NCBI RefSeq assembly: GCF_041433555.1
Contig: NZ_JAPWBR010000006.1
Coordinates: forward strand, 14,002-78,001
Length of the DNA stretch: 64,000 bases
From: Granulicatella sp041433555
Lineage (GTDB): Bacteria; Bacillota; Bacilli; Lactobacillales; Aerococcaceae
Direction of reading: 5' to 3'
Positions 34,253-42,796 of this stretch are shown piece by piece; the stretch's first letter is position 1; each line of letters begins with the position of its first letter. The position numbers and the translations under genes were made by a program. Under the pieces are notes generated by a model. That model was given only the letters and a program-made list of their open reading frames with translations. It was not told the DNA's origin and did no database searches.

Positions 34253-36202
34253 ATGTCAATGATTAAAATTACTTTTCCAGATGGTGCCGTTAAGGAGTTT
34301 CCAAAAGGAATTACAGTAAAAGAAGTTGCAGAAAGCATTAGCAAAAGTTTAGCGAAAAAAGCATTAGCAGGTAAAGTGAACGGAGAATTAGTAGACTTCG
34401 ATCGCGCTATCGAAGAAGATGCTTCTATCGAAATCGTTACACCAGATCACGAAGATGCATTAGGAATCTTACGCCACTCAACAGCACACTTATTAGCACA
34501 TGCATTAACTCGTTTATACCCAGGAATTCACTTCGGAGTAGGACCTGCGATTGAAACAGGATTCTACTACGATACGGATATGCCAAATCAATTAACAGAA
34601 GATGCTCTTCCAGAAGTGGAAGCAGAAATGATGAAAATCGTTAAAGAAAACTACCCAATCGTTCGTCGTGAAGTAAGCCGTAAAGAAGCGTTAGAAATCT
34701 TCGCAAACGACCCTTATAAAGTAGAATTAATTAATGGTTTACCTGAAGACGAAACAATTACTGTATATCAACAAGAAGATTTCGTAGACTTATGTCGTGG
34801 TATCCACGTTCCCTCAACAGGACGTATTCAAGTCTTCAAATTATTATCACTTGCAGGGGCTTACTGGAGAGGTGACTCTAACAACAAGATGATGCAACGT
34901 GTATACGGAACTGCATTCTTTGATAAAGCAGACTTAAAAGAATTCTTGAAAATGCGTGAAGAAGCCAAAGAACGTGATCACCGTAAATTAGGAAAAGAAT
35001 TAGATTTATTCATGATTAGCCAAGAAGTAGGTTCAGGATTACCATTCTGGTTACCAAAAGGGGCTACAATCCGTCGTACAATCGAACGTTACATCGTAGA
35101 TAAAGAAATTAGTCTTGGATATCAACACGTGTACACTCCAGTTATGGCTGATGTAGGTCTTTACAAAACTTCAGGTCACTGGGCTCACTATCAAGAAGAT
35201 ATGTTCCCACCAATGGACATGGGCGATGGCGAAATGCTTGTTTTACGTCCAATGAACTGTCCTCACCATATGATGGTTTATAAAAACCACATCCACAGCT
35301 ACCGTGAATTACCAATTCGTATTGCTGAATTAGGAATGATGCACCGTTATGAAAAATCAGGTGCGTTATCAGGTTTACAACGTGTGCGTGAAATGACTCT
35401 TAACGATGGACATACATTCGTTCGTCCAGACCAAATTAAAGACGAATTCAAACGTATTTTAGACCTAATCCGTGAAGTATATAGCGACTTCAATGTAAAA
35501 GATTATCGTTTCCGTTTAAGCTATCGTGATCCTGAAGATAAACATAAATACTTCGATGACGATGAAATGTGGAACAAAGCAGAATCAATGTTAAAAGAAG
35601 CAATGGATGAAATGGGATTAGAATACTTCGAAGCTATCGGTGAAGCAGCATTCTACGGTCCTAAATTAGATATTCAATTCCGTACTGCAATGGGATTAGA
35701 AGAAACAATGTCTACAATCCAATTAGATTTCTTATTACCAGAACGTTTCGACTTAACATACGTTGGTGAAGATGGAGATAACACTCACCGTCCAGTGGTT
35801 ATCCACCGTGGGGTTGTATCTACTGCAGAACGTTTCGTAGCTTACTTAATCGAAGAATACAAAGGAGCATTCCCAACTTGGTTAGCTCCAGTTCAAGCAA
35901 CAATCATTCCTGTAAGTGTGGAACATCATTATGACGCTGCACGTGAGTTGAAAGAAAAAATGGCTCGCTTAGGAATGCGTGTAGAACTTGATGATCGTAA
36001 TGAAAAAATGGGTTACAAGATTCGTGCGTCTCAAACTCAAAAAATCCCTTATCAATTAGTAATTGGGGATAAAGAGGTTGAAGAAGGTACTGTAACTGTT
36101 CGTCGTTATGGTTCTAAAGAAACTAAATCAATGTCTGTTGAAGCGTACTTAGAATACGTACAACGCGAGATTGCAAACTTCTCTCGCCCGCTTGAAGACT
36201 AA
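34253..36202 (+). CDS. thrS: Threonyl-tRNA synthetase
   Basis: This class II synthetase attaches threonine to tRNA-Thr. The 649-residue protein has an N-terminal TGS domain (about 1-62) and an editing domain (about 65-220) with HSTAHLLAHAL. The catalytic core carries the zinc-binding RPMNCPHHM segment (about 340), motif 2 and motif 3 (HRPVVIHRGVV), and an anticodon-binding C-terminal domain follows. AAGGAAG precedes the ATG. Its own leader is a T-box, matching regulation by tRNA charging. A terminator follows. Confidence 0.97.
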   Translation: MSMIKITFPDGAVKEFPKGITVKEVAESISKSLAKKALAGKVNGELVDFDRAIEEDASIEIVTPDHEDALGILRHSTAHLLAHALTRLYPGIHFGVGPAIETGFYYDTDMPNQLTEDALPEVEAEMMKIVKENYPIVRREVSRKEALEIFANDPYKVELINGLPEDETITVYQQEDFVDLCRGIHVPSTGRIQVFKLLSLAGAYWRGDSNNKMMQRVYGTAFFDKADLKEFLKMREEAKERDHRKLGKELDLFMISQEVGSGLPFWLPKGATIRRTIERYIVDKEISLGYQHVYTPVMADVGLYKTSGHWAHYQEDMFPPMDMGDGEMLVLRPMNCPHHMMVYKNHIHSYRELPIRIAELGMMHRYEKSGALSGLQRVREMTLNDGHTFVRPDQIKDEFKRILDLIREVYSDFNVKDYRFRLSYRDPEDKHKYFDDDEMWNKAESMLKEAMDEMGLEYFEAIGEAAFYGPKLDIQFRTAMGLEETMSTIQLDFLLPERFDLTYVGEDGDNTHRPVVIHRGVVSTAERFVAYLIEEYKGAFPTWLAPVQATIIPVSVEHHYDAARELKEKMARLGMRVELDDRNEKMGYKIRASQTQKIPYQLVIGDKEVEEGTVTVRRYGSKETKSMSVEAYLEYVQREIANFSRPLED

Positions 36203-36211
36203 TTTTTCAAA

Positions 36212-36236
36212 GGCTCGTAGCAATACGAGTCTTTTT
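36212..36236 (+). terminator. Terminator of thrS
   Basis: Arms at 36212-36219 and 36224-36231 pair (one wobble) and a T run follows. The foldback repeat begins 16 bases beyond. Confidence 0.75.
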
Positions 36237-36251
36237 TGTGCTTAATAATAA

Positions 36252-36605
36252 AACCGAAGGTTTTGATTTATGGCGGTGTGTGGTTTGAGAATGATTGGGG
36301 GCTACTTAATAAAATATATTGAAGTGTGGTTTTTAATAGAAGTTTCGTTCTTTCGAATCATTGCGGATGTCTTCATAAAAGCTGTAATGGGATACCGGCT
36401 CGAGCCTTGGGTCTCTCACCTTCAAAGCCTCAAAAACGGGAGTAAGGAATGAATTCCTAACTCCCGTTAATTCGTTTTGATATGATTCCCCATTACTGCT
36501 TTTATAGAATCCGCATGATTCTCCAGAACGAAGCGTTAAAAATCTATTCGTATATTTTATAAAGTGAGCGATGCTTCTTAGACCGCCATAAATCAAAATG
36601 CGGTT
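36252..36605. repeat. 354 bp foldback element (two diverged inverted copies)
   Basis: Nearly the entire stretch pairs with itself. The outer arms have AACCG (36252-36256) with CGGTT (36601-36605), and 17 identical bases (36261-36277 against 36582-36598). Middle arms include GTAATGGG (36384-36391) with CCCATTAC (36488-36495) and TTCGTT (36344-36349) with AACGAA (36527-36532). The inner hairpin pairs 36435-36443 with 36460-36468. There is no transposase and no convincing gene. It may be a MITE-like element or two repeat units inserted head to head. Confidence 0.8.
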
Positions 36606-36656
36606 AGAAAAAGACGAGTCTTGCGAGAAATTAGTTATCGCTAAAATTGGAGGCCC

Positions 36657-36716
36657 GCTGGTGCTTTTTTATGGAGCGTTCGTTGGTGCTTGTTTATGGA
36701 GTGTGTGCTGGTGCTT
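36657..36716 (+). repeat. Tandem repeat with a 25 bp period
   Basis: Two full copies (36657-36681 and 36682-36706) agree at 20 of 25 positions. A partial third copy (36707-36716) follows. The core is GCTGGTGCTT with TTTATGGAG. It lies between the foldback and the MATE promoter and encodes no evident protein. Confidence 0.75.
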
Positions 36717-36743
36717 CTGAAGTTGAAATAGTGAAGTGGATGT

Positions 36744-36772
36744 TTGACAAAATCACATTCCAAAGTTAAGAT
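36744..36772 (+). promoter_or_regulatory. Strong promoter upstream of the MATE gene
   Basis: A consensus TTGACA (36744-36749) and TAAGAT (36767-36772) are 17 bases apart. The transcript would start near 36779, directly before a terminator-like hairpin. Confidence 0.65.
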
Positions 36773-36787
36773 AAGTGTGTTGGTAGA

Positions 36788-36815
36788 TCTCTCCGCGTGT
36801 GGAGAGACTTTTTTT
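36788..36815 (+). terminator. Leader terminator (possible attenuator) before the MATE gene
   Basis: Seven-base arms (36788-36794 and 36801-36807) enclose GCGTGT and are followed by a T run. It lies about 10 bases after the predicted transcription start and 37 bases before the MATE start, so read-through would control the gene. Confidence 0.65.
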
Positions 36816-36851
36816 ATGCATATATACAATTGATTGAGAAGGAGAGTTTTG

Positions 36852-38231
36852 ATGGTAGTTGAAGAAAAACAAAATCCGTTAGGGTACGAAAAAATTAGTA
36901 AATTGATTCGTAAAATGGCGATTCCTGCTATTATCGCGAATGTGGTGAACGCACTCTATAATATCGTTGACCAAATTTTTATTGGACAAGGGGTAGGGTA
37001 TCTTGGGAATGCAGCTACAAATATTGCTTTTCCAATTACAACCATCTGTATGGCGATTGGTTTAATGGTAGGAATTGGTGCCGCATCAAATTTTAACTTG
37101 GCGCTAGGTCGAAAAGAAGATAAACATGCGCGTGAAGTTGCAGGGACGGCAGTGCTGCTGTTGGTGACAGCGGGGTTAATCATTATGAGTGTAGTTCTAT
37201 TGTTCTTACAACCATTGTTAAACTTATTTGGAGCCACTGACCAAATTCTAGGATACGCCAGCGAGTATGCAGGAATTACAGCTTTTGGAATTCCGTTCTT
37301 CATGATTTCTATTGGTTTTAATCCACTAGTTCGTGCAGATGGTAGGGCCACTTACTCGATGATGGCCATTATTGTGGGAGCTCTACTCAACACAATCCTA
37401 GATCCATTATTTATCTTTGGGTTTAATATGGGGATTGCAGGAGCTGCGTGGGCAACGGTTATCAGTCAAGTTGTTTCAGCAATCATATTACTCGCGTATA
37501 TACCAAGGTTTAGATCCGTTCGCTTTGAGCGTAGCGACTTTAAGTTGTCGTTTGCGGATGTAAAAGTGATTGCATCTCTTGGGTTAACATCGTTCATTTT
37601 CCAAATTTCTGCGACCGTCGTACAAATTGTATCGAATAATCTTTTACGTACATATGGAGCACAATCCGTTTACGGTAGTGATATCCCGATTGCGGTTGGG
37701 GGAGTCGTGAGCAAAATCTTCGTTATATTCATTGCAGTTGTGATTGGGTTAAATCAAGGTGCACAACCGATTTTAGGCTTTAATTATGGAGCCAAGAAAT
37801 ATTCTCGAGTACATGACACGATGAAGTTGCTTCTTAAAATAACGGTCATTTTATCAACTATTCTTTGGATGATATTCCAAGCTTTCCCGCTACAACTCAT
37901 TCAAATGTTTGGAAGCGGGGATGCTCTTTATTATGAATTTGGAGTCAGATATGCAAGAGCATTCTTATTCTTTACGTTTATAAATGGAACTACCATTATT
38001 GTGACAACCTTCTTCCCAGCAATTGGGAAAGCAAAACTAGGAGCGATTCTTTCTTTAACACGACAAATGTTTGTCTTGCTTCCAGTGATGATTATTCTTG
38101 CAACAAGTTTTGGAGTAGATGGATTAATTTTCTCAGGCCCGATTTCAGACTTTATCTCCTTTATTATTTGTATTACAGTTTATATTCATGAAATGCGCAA
38201 AATTCCAAAGGTAGACGAAATTTTGGTATAA
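36852..38231 (+). CDS. MATE-family efflux transporter
   Basis: The 459-residue protein has about 12 membrane helices in two related halves and belongs to the MATE family, which exports cationic compounds in exchange for sodium ions or protons. Family-typical segments are MAIPAIIANVVNALYNIVDQIFIG (about 22-45, quoted in part) and LNQGAQPILGFNYGAKKY in the second half. The ATG at 36852 follows GAAGGAGAG; an upstream in-frame TTG precedes the ribosome site. A short leader with a terminator lies before it. The downstream HD gene starts 30 bases after its stop. Substrate is unknown. Confidence 0.92.
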   Translation: MVVEEKQNPLGYEKISKLIRKMAIPAIIANVVNALYNIVDQIFIGQGVGYLGNAATNIAFPITTICMAIGLMVGIGAASNFNLALGRKEDKHAREVAGTAVLLLVTAGLIIMSVVLLFLQPLLNLFGATDQILGYASEYAGITAFGIPFFMISIGFNPLVRADGRATYSMMAIIVGALLNTILDPLFIFGFNMGIAGAAWATVISQVVSAIILLAYIPRFRSVRFERSDFKLSFADVKVIASLGLTSFIFQISATVVQIVSNNLLRTYGAQSVYGSDIPIAVGGVVSKIFVIFIAVVIGLNQGAQPILGFNYGAKKYSRVHDTMKLLLKITVILSTILWMIFQAFPLQLIQMFGSGDALYYEFGVRYARAFLFFTFINGTTIIVTTFFPAIGKAKLGAILSLTRQMFVLLPVMIILATSFGVDGLIFSGPISDFISFIICITVYIHEMRKIPKVDEILV

Positions 38232-38261
38232 TGATGTGGAGTAATGGAAGGGGTATGATTT

Positions 38262-39644
38262 ATGGAATGGTCTAAATTACTATCAACAAAACGTCTTTCT
38301 GGTAAAGAAGCAACTCATCGCAACGAATTCGACGACGATTACAAACGAATTGTAACGAGTCCTTCGTTTCGCCGATTGCAGGATAAGACACAAGTGTTTC
38401 CGCTAGAACGCTTGGATTTTATTCATACGCGACTAACACACTCGCTAGAAGTGGCGATGGTCGCTCGTTCTCTGGCAAAAGAAATTGTCATTTTATTGCA
38501 AGAGGAAGTGCAAAAGAAACCTTGTAGTAGTAAAGAGGAAATGATTGCTCGACAAGAAGATGTCTTGAAGATTGTTGAATGTGCGAGTCTCGTTCACGAC
38601 CTTGGAAACCCTCCATACGGGCATTTTGGGGAAGATATTATTCGCCAATGGTTTAAGAAAAACTTGCCAAGCATCCTAAAAGAAAAAAGCGATGTAGCCG
38701 AAGAGTTCTTAGCGAGTCCTTATGTTTATGATTTCTATCGTTTTGAAGGGAATGCGCAATCACTTCGTATTGTATCGAAGTTACATGACTTTAAAGGGGA
38801 GTTTGACGGACTCGATTTAACAGCGGCAACGCTCAATACGATTCTAAAATATACGTACCCATCTTCTCATAAGAAAACAGAAGAGATTACTTCCAAAAAA
38901 GTAGGGTATTTCTTTGCCGAAGAAGAAGCCTTTAAGACTGTAACAGAGATTACAGGGGCGGGGACAAGCCGTCATCCGCTAACATTTATTCTAGAAGCTG
39001 CAGACGATATTGCGTATCTAGTAGCTGACATGGAAGATGCGATTGGGAAAGGCGTGGTTTCCTTTAGAGATGTGCGTGAGTTTTTACTAGAGAACTTGAG
39101 TAACGATGCCTATAACGCTCCGCAATCCGTTCATACCCGCGAAGTGTTAACAACGATCGATGAGAAAGTCTTCAGCGTCAACCGTTTCTTTGTGGATTTA
39201 CGTGATAAATTAATCGACGGTGCGCGACATAATTTCGTGAATCATTATGATGAGATTATGGCAGGGACGTTTAATCAAGATTTGTTTAAAAATTCTTGGG
39301 CCGAAGATTTGTATGTAATTCTTCGTAGATTATCTGAAGAGAAGATTTATGATCATAAGGGAATCTTGAGATTAGAAATTGCAGGATATACAACACTCAC
39401 TTATTTATTAGACAGCTTTGTCCCTTCTCTTGTGTCCTATGATACGAACCGTCAATTAGACTATGTAGAATTGAAGAAGATTGGTATTATTTCTGAAAGC
39501 CAAAAACGTTCTTATCATTACTTTGCAGAAGGAAAGAGTGAAGTTGAAAAATTATACTTACGCCTTCTATTAGCGACAGATTTCATTTCAGGAATGACGG
39601 ATAGTTATTCACATCGTCTCTATTTAGACATGGTTGGAATTTAA
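38262..39644 (+). CDS. HD-domain dGTP triphosphohydrolase-like protein
   Basis: The 460-residue protein matches the dGTPase group of HD phosphohydrolases, which cleave dNTPs to nucleoside and triphosphate. The segment RRLQDKTQVFPLERLDF (about 34-50) is followed by the metal-binding histidine in TRLTHSLEVAMVAR (about 53-66). The HD pair lies in LVHDLGNPPYGHFGE (about 111-125) and a later aspartate in EAADDIAYLVADMEDA. It lies 30 bases after the MATE gene with GGAAGGGG as ribosome site. A long perfect palindrome ends the unit. Confidence 0.92.
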   Translation: MEWSKLLSTKRLSGKEATHRNEFDDDYKRIVTSPSFRRLQDKTQVFPLERLDFIHTRLTHSLEVAMVARSLAKEIVILLQEEVQKKPCSSKEEMIARQEDVLKIVECASLVHDLGNPPYGHFGEDIIRQWFKKNLPSILKEKSDVAEEFLASPYVYDFYRFEGNAQSLRIVSKLHDFKGEFDGLDLTAATLNTILKYTYPSSHKKTEEITSKKVGYFFAEEEAFKTVTEITGAGTSRHPLTFILEAADDIAYLVADMEDAIGKGVVSFRDVREFLLENLSNDAYNAPQSVHTREVLTTIDEKVFSVNRFFVDLRDKLIDGARHNFVNHYDEIMAGTFNQDLFKNSWAEDLYVILRRLSEEKIYDHKGILRLEIAGYTTLTYLLDSFVPSLVSYDTNRQLDYVELKKIGIISESQKRSYHYFAEGKSEVEKLYLRLLLATDFISGMTDSYSHRLYLDMVGI

Positions 39645-39648
39645 TGTG

Positions 39649-39690
39649 AAAGTAGACAATTACCATATATGGTAATTGTCTACTTTTTTT
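39649..39690 (+). terminator. Very long perfect palindrome terminator after the HD gene
   Basis: The 19-base arms (39649-39667 and 39668-39686) are fully complementary with no spacer, and a T run follows. Its centre ACCATATATGGT recurs at 39755-39766. Confidence 0.8.
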
Positions 39691-39694
39691 AATG

Positions 39695-39750
39695 TGAAGT
39701 GCACCCCCAAAAAGGTTAGACAGAAAATCAAACTTTGGGGGTGCACTTCA
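39695..39750. mobile_element. Joined terminal inverted repeats resembling IS3-family ends
   Basis: Seventeen-base perfect inverted arms (39695-39711 and 39734-39750) start inward from GTGCACCCCCAAA and enclose only 22 bases. The left arm continues into GGTTAGACAG, a pattern seen at IS3-group ends. No transposase remains, so this would be an end-to-end remnant after internal deletion. The family name is from memory of the end pattern. Confidence 0.5.
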
Positions 39751-39753
39751 AAT

Positions 39754-39774
39754 GACCATATATGGTCTTTTTTC
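39754..39774 (+). terminator. Second short ACCATATATGGT hairpin
   Basis: GACCATATATGGTC (39754-39767) is followed by a T run. It repeats the centre of the palindrome at 39649-39686 on the other side of the IS-like remnant. Confidence 0.5.
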
Positions 39775-39783
39775 GCTTCAAAA

Positions 39784-39821
39784 ATAAAAAGACCGCCAAC
39801 GAAATTGTACTCGTTGCCGGT
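39784..39821 (-). terminator. Terminator of the DUF1827 gene
   Basis: Arms 39792-39802 and 39811-39821 pair with one mismatch. On the minus strand a T-rich run follows, just after the gene's stop. Confidence 0.7.
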
Positions 39822-39836
39822 TTCAGTTTATCTATA

Positions 39837-40136
39837 TTAATTGAACGTAGGTCGTTTTTTCTCCACTGGAATGCTGATTTCAACAAAGTTATCAGCATGA
39901 ATAATATCCAGCCCTTCTGGTTTCATATGGAATAGGCGTTGAACGACGAATTCAATTTCAACATCTTTAATACGTCTTTTTCTGTTTAAGATTACAATAT
40001 CACGGTGAGTGGCAGCGTCAGCATAGAAAACAGTTGTTTGACCAAGTGAATATACCTTGATGAAGTACGCATCTGTATTTGCTAACTGTTCATTGACAAG
40101 TTGCGAGTGAGAATTGGTAATATCGATAAGTTTCAT
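39837..40136 (-). CDS. DUF1827-family protein
   Basis: This 99-residue soluble protein matches DUF1827, a small family of Lactobacillales with no known function. Features are KLIDITNSHSQLV at the start, TTVFYADAATHRDIVILN, and RLFHMKPEGLDIIHADNFVEIS near the end. The ATG at 40136 is chosen since AGGAGG lies 8 bases before it; a GTG at 40142 would be too close to that site. The gene is divergent from ptsH across about 295 bases of AT-rich DNA. It probably stands alone, ending at its own terminator. Confidence 0.85.
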   Translation of the reverse strand: MKLIDITNSHSQLVNEQLANTDAYFIKVYSLGQTTVFYADAATHRDIVILNRKRRIKDVEIEFVVQRLFHMKPEGLDIIHADNFVEISIPVEKKRPTFN

Positions 40137-40312
40137 AGACACAGCCTCCTTCTGAAAAAGTCCTTGAAACCATTATACATTTTTTTTGCTTCATTTTCAC
40201 CTAAAAATTTAAGAAAAGTTATTAAATTTTAAAGAATTTTCAATCAAGAGATTTTTTTGTAAGTGTGATAGGGATTGTGATGAAAGTGCTTTTAAAAAAT
40301 GTATTTAAATAG

Positions 40313-40341
40313 TTGTTAAATTTCTCAAAAAATGGTAATCT
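40313..40341 (+). promoter_or_regulatory. Promoter of ptsH-ptsI
   Basis: TTGTTA (40313-40318) and TAATCT (40336-40341) are 17 bases apart, with TGG before the -10. The leader of about 85 bases up to ptsH is AT-rich. The rest of the 40143-40431 gap shows no gene. Confidence 0.55.
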
Positions 40342-40431
40342 TATTAATTGAAAGGGTTGTATTTTTGAGGCTTACATGCTCTCGAACGTACATTTCTTAA
40401 CAAAAATTTACTTTCAAAGGAGACTTTCAAT

Positions 40432-40698
40432 ATGGAAAAGAAAGAATATCATGTAATCGCAGAAACAGGGATCCACGCTCGCCCAGCAACTTTATTAGTT
40501 CAAACAGCAAGCAAATATAGTTCAGATATCCAATTAGAATACAAAGGAAAATCTGTTAACTTAAAATCAATCATGGGCGTTATGTCATTAGGTGTTGGCC
40601 AAGGTGCTGACGTAGTGATCACTGCTGAAGGTGCTGACGAAGCAGAAGCATTAGCAGGAATTGACGAAACAATGAAAAAAGAAGGATTAGCTGAATAA
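40432..40698 (+). CDS. ptsH: Phosphocarrier protein HPr
   Basis: HPr carries phosphate from enzyme I to the EIIA parts of all sugar PTS systems, including the one at the start of this window. The 88-residue protein has the active histidine H15 in ETGIHARPA. It also has the regulatory serine S46 in LKSIMGVMSLG, which HPr kinase modifies in Gram-positive bacteria so that HPr can assist CcpA. AAAGGAGAC precedes the ATG. The stop is separated by one base from the start of ptsI, so the two are translated together. Confidence 0.98.
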   Translation: MEKKEYHVIAETGIHARPATLLVQTASKYSSDIQLEYKGKSVNLKSIMGVMSLGVGQGADVVITAEGADEAEALAGIDETMKKEGLAE

Positions 40699-40699
40699 T

Positions 40700-42427
40700 A
40701 TGAAACCAACATTACAAGGGATTGCTGCTAGTGATGGCATCGCAATTGCCAAAGTATATACTTTGACTGAACCAGATTTAACAGTCACAAAAGTTACTGT
40801 TGAAGATTCAGAAAAAGAAGTTTCACGCTTGGATGATGCATTAGCAGCGTCAATAAAAGATGTCGAATTAATCAAAGAGACTGCTTTGAAAAACTTAGGT
40901 GAAGAAGAAGCGCAAGTTTTCGATGCTCACTTAATGGTTTTAAGCGATCCAGAATTAATTGGACAAGTTAAAGATAACATTACATCTAACAAAGTGAATG
41001 CGGAATCTGCATTAAAAGAAGTAACAGATATGTTTATTTCTATTTTTGCAGGAATGGAAGATAACCCTTATATGCAAGAACGTGCTGCGGACATTCGTGA
41101 CGTATCAAAACGTATCTTAGCTCATTTATTAGGCGTTAAAATTCCTAGCCCAGCAACTATCAAAGATGAAGTGATTATCGTAGCTGCCGATTTAACACCG
41201 AGTGATACAGCTCAATTAAATCGCCAATACGTTAAAGCTTTCGTTACTGATATTGGTGGACGTACTTCTCACTCAGCTATTATGGCGCGTTCTTTAGAAA
41301 TTCCAGCTATCGTTGGTACTAAAGAAGTGACTTCAATTGCTAAAGACGGAGATATCATTATCGTGGATGGTTTATCAGGGGAAGTATTCCTTAACCCATC
41401 TGAAGAAGTGGTTGCTGAATACCGTGCTAAAGCAGAAGCATTTGCGGCTCAACAAGCTGAATGGGAAAAATTAAAAGATTCAAAAACTTACACTAAAGAT
41501 GGCCATCAAGTTGAATTGGCTGCAAACATTGGTACACCAAAAGATTTAGAAGGTGTTGTAAACAATGGTGCAGAAGGTGTTGGTTTATACCGTACAGAAT
41601 TCTTATACATGGATTCTCACGAAATGCCAACAGAAGAAGATCAATTTGAAGCTTACAAAGCTGTTTTAGAAGGCATGAATGGAAAACCTGTTGTCGTTCG
41701 TACAATGGATATCGGTGGGGATAAAGAGTTACCATACTTACCATTACCACACGAAATGAACCCATTCTTAGGATATCGTGCAATTCGTATTTCATTAAAC
41801 GAACCTGAAATGTTCCGTACACAATTACGTGCGTTATTACGTGCTTCTGTATACGGTAAATTACGTATCATGTTCCCAATGATTGCGACATTAAATGATT
41901 TCCGTGGCGCTAAAGCATTATTAGAAGAAGAAAAAGCTAAATTAATCGCAGAAGGTGTTGCAGTCAGCGACGATATCCAAGTTGGTATCATGATTGAAAT
42001 TCCTGCAGCGGCAGTTTTAGCTCACCAATTCGCTAAAGAAGTGGACTTTTTCAGTATCGGAACAAACGACTTAATCCAATACACAATGGCTGCTGACCGT
42101 ATGAACGAACGCGTTTCATACTTATACCAACCATACAACCCATCAATCTTAACGTTAATCAAACACGTGATTGATTCAGCACACAAAGAAGGCAAATGGG
42201 CTGGAATGTGTGGGGAAATGGCTGGGGATCAAACAGCTGTACCTCTATTAGTAGGTCTTGGATTAGACGAGTTCTCAATGTCTGCATCAAGTGTTCTAAA
42301 AACACGTAGCTTAATTTCTAAATTAACATTAGGCGATATGCAAGCATTAGCAGCTAAAGCAATTAACGAATGTGCAACTGTTGAAGAAGTTGAAGCATTA
42401 GTAGCAGAAGCTGTATCAAAAATCTAA
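40700..42427 (+). CDS. ptsI: PTS enzyme I (PEP-protein phosphotransferase)
   Basis: Enzyme I takes phosphate from PEP and passes it to HPr. The 575-residue protein has the usual length. Its N-terminal domain contains the active histidine (about residue 191) in GGRTSHSAIMARS. The C-terminal PEP-binding barrel holds EGVGLYRTEFLYM, MFPMIATL and the cysteine in GMCGEMAGD. It follows ptsH after one base and shares its promoter and terminator. It serves the mannose-family PTS at 165-3820 and any others in the genome. Confidence 0.98.
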   Translation: MKPTLQGIAASDGIAIAKVYTLTEPDLTVTKVTVEDSEKEVSRLDDALAASIKDVELIKETALKNLGEEEAQVFDAHLMVLSDPELIGQVKDNITSNKVNAESALKEVTDMFISIFAGMEDNPYMQERAADIRDVSKRILAHLLGVKIPSPATIKDEVIIVAADLTPSDTAQLNRQYVKAFVTDIGGRTSHSAIMARSLEIPAIVGTKEVTSIAKDGDIIIVDGLSGEVFLNPSEEVVAEYRAKAEAFAAQQAEWEKLKDSKTYTKDGHQVELAANIGTPKDLEGVVNNGAEGVGLYRTEFLYMDSHEMPTEEDQFEAYKAVLEGMNGKPVVVRTMDIGGDKELPYLPLPHEMNPFLGYRAIRISLNEPEMFRTQLRALLRASVYGKLRIMFPMIATLNDFRGAKALLEEEKAKLIAEGVAVSDDIQVGIMIEIPAAAVLAHQFAKEVDFFSIGTNDLIQYTMAADRMNERVSYLYQPYNPSILTLIKHVIDSAHKEGKWAGMCGEMAGDQTAVPLLVGLGLDEFSMSASSVLKTRSLISKLTLGDMQALAAKAINECATVEEVEALVAEAVSKI

Positions 42428-42442
42428 ACAATAGATAGCCTG

Positions 42443-42472
42443 AACACCTGAGGGAACCCTTGGGTGTTTTTT
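42443..42472 (+). terminator. Terminator of ptsHI
   Basis: Arms 42443-42454 and 42457-42468 pair with wobbles and a T run follows. Confidence 0.75.
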
Positions 42473-42546
42473 GTTGCCTAAATTTCTAAAAAAACATTAA
42501 ATCCCGAGAAAGTACGGTTCTGAGTATGTTCACGGTGTGAGGAATA

Positions 42547-42555
42547 TGATATACT
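42547..42555 (+). promoter_or_regulatory. Extended -10 promoter of the small membrane peptide gene
   Basis: TGA directly precedes TATACT (42550-42555). The start codon lies about 30 bases downstream. Confidence 0.5.
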
Positions 42556-42585
42556 ACGATTCGTAGAAAAAATGAAGGGGAATGG

Positions 42586-42738
42586 ATGATGAAAGATAAG
42601 TTTCTAAAATTAGTTCGTAAGTGTGATACATTTTTAGGGTGGACACTCCTCTTTTATATCCTAATTACGAGTATATTGTTATATGTTATTTTTACAGACT
42701 TTACAAATGCAACAGAATTTATTTATAACGCATTCTAA
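42586..42738 (+). CDS. 50-residue single-helix membrane peptide of unknown function
   Basis: The frame encodes a basic start (MMKDKFLKLVRKCD), one strong hydrophobic helix (about residues 17-36, with GWTLLFYILITSILLYVIF) and a short polar end. AAGGGGAATGG precedes the ATG. An extended -10 lies upstream and a clear terminator lies 16 bases after the stop, so it is a complete stand-alone transcription unit between ptsI and the pantothenate S component. I do not recognise the product. Membrane anchoring with an N-in basic end is likely. Confidence 0.65.
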   Translation: MMKDKFLKLVRKCDTFLGWTLLFYILITSILLYVIFTDFTNATEFIYNAF

Positions 42739-42753
42739 AAAAACAACAGTATT

Positions 42754-42783
42754 GCTAGGAAGGTGTGACTTTCCTAGCTTTTT
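42754..42783 (+). terminator. Terminator of the small membrane peptide gene
   Basis: Eight-base perfect arms (42754-42761 and 42771-42778) are followed by a T run. Confidence 0.8.
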
Positions 42784-42796
42784 CAGTTTTTTTACG

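Noticed and set aside
36270..36452. 60-codon frame in the left arm of the foldback repeat
   Set aside because: It lies inside the palindrome, has no good ribosome site and no recognisable protein features.
36333..36596. 87-codon minus-strand frame in the foldback repeat
   Set aside because: It is a by-product of the inverted repeat, with no ribosome site.
40281..40294. cre-like TGAAAGTGCTTTTA upstream of ptsH
   Set aside because: The central CG, the most conserved part of a cre, is missing.
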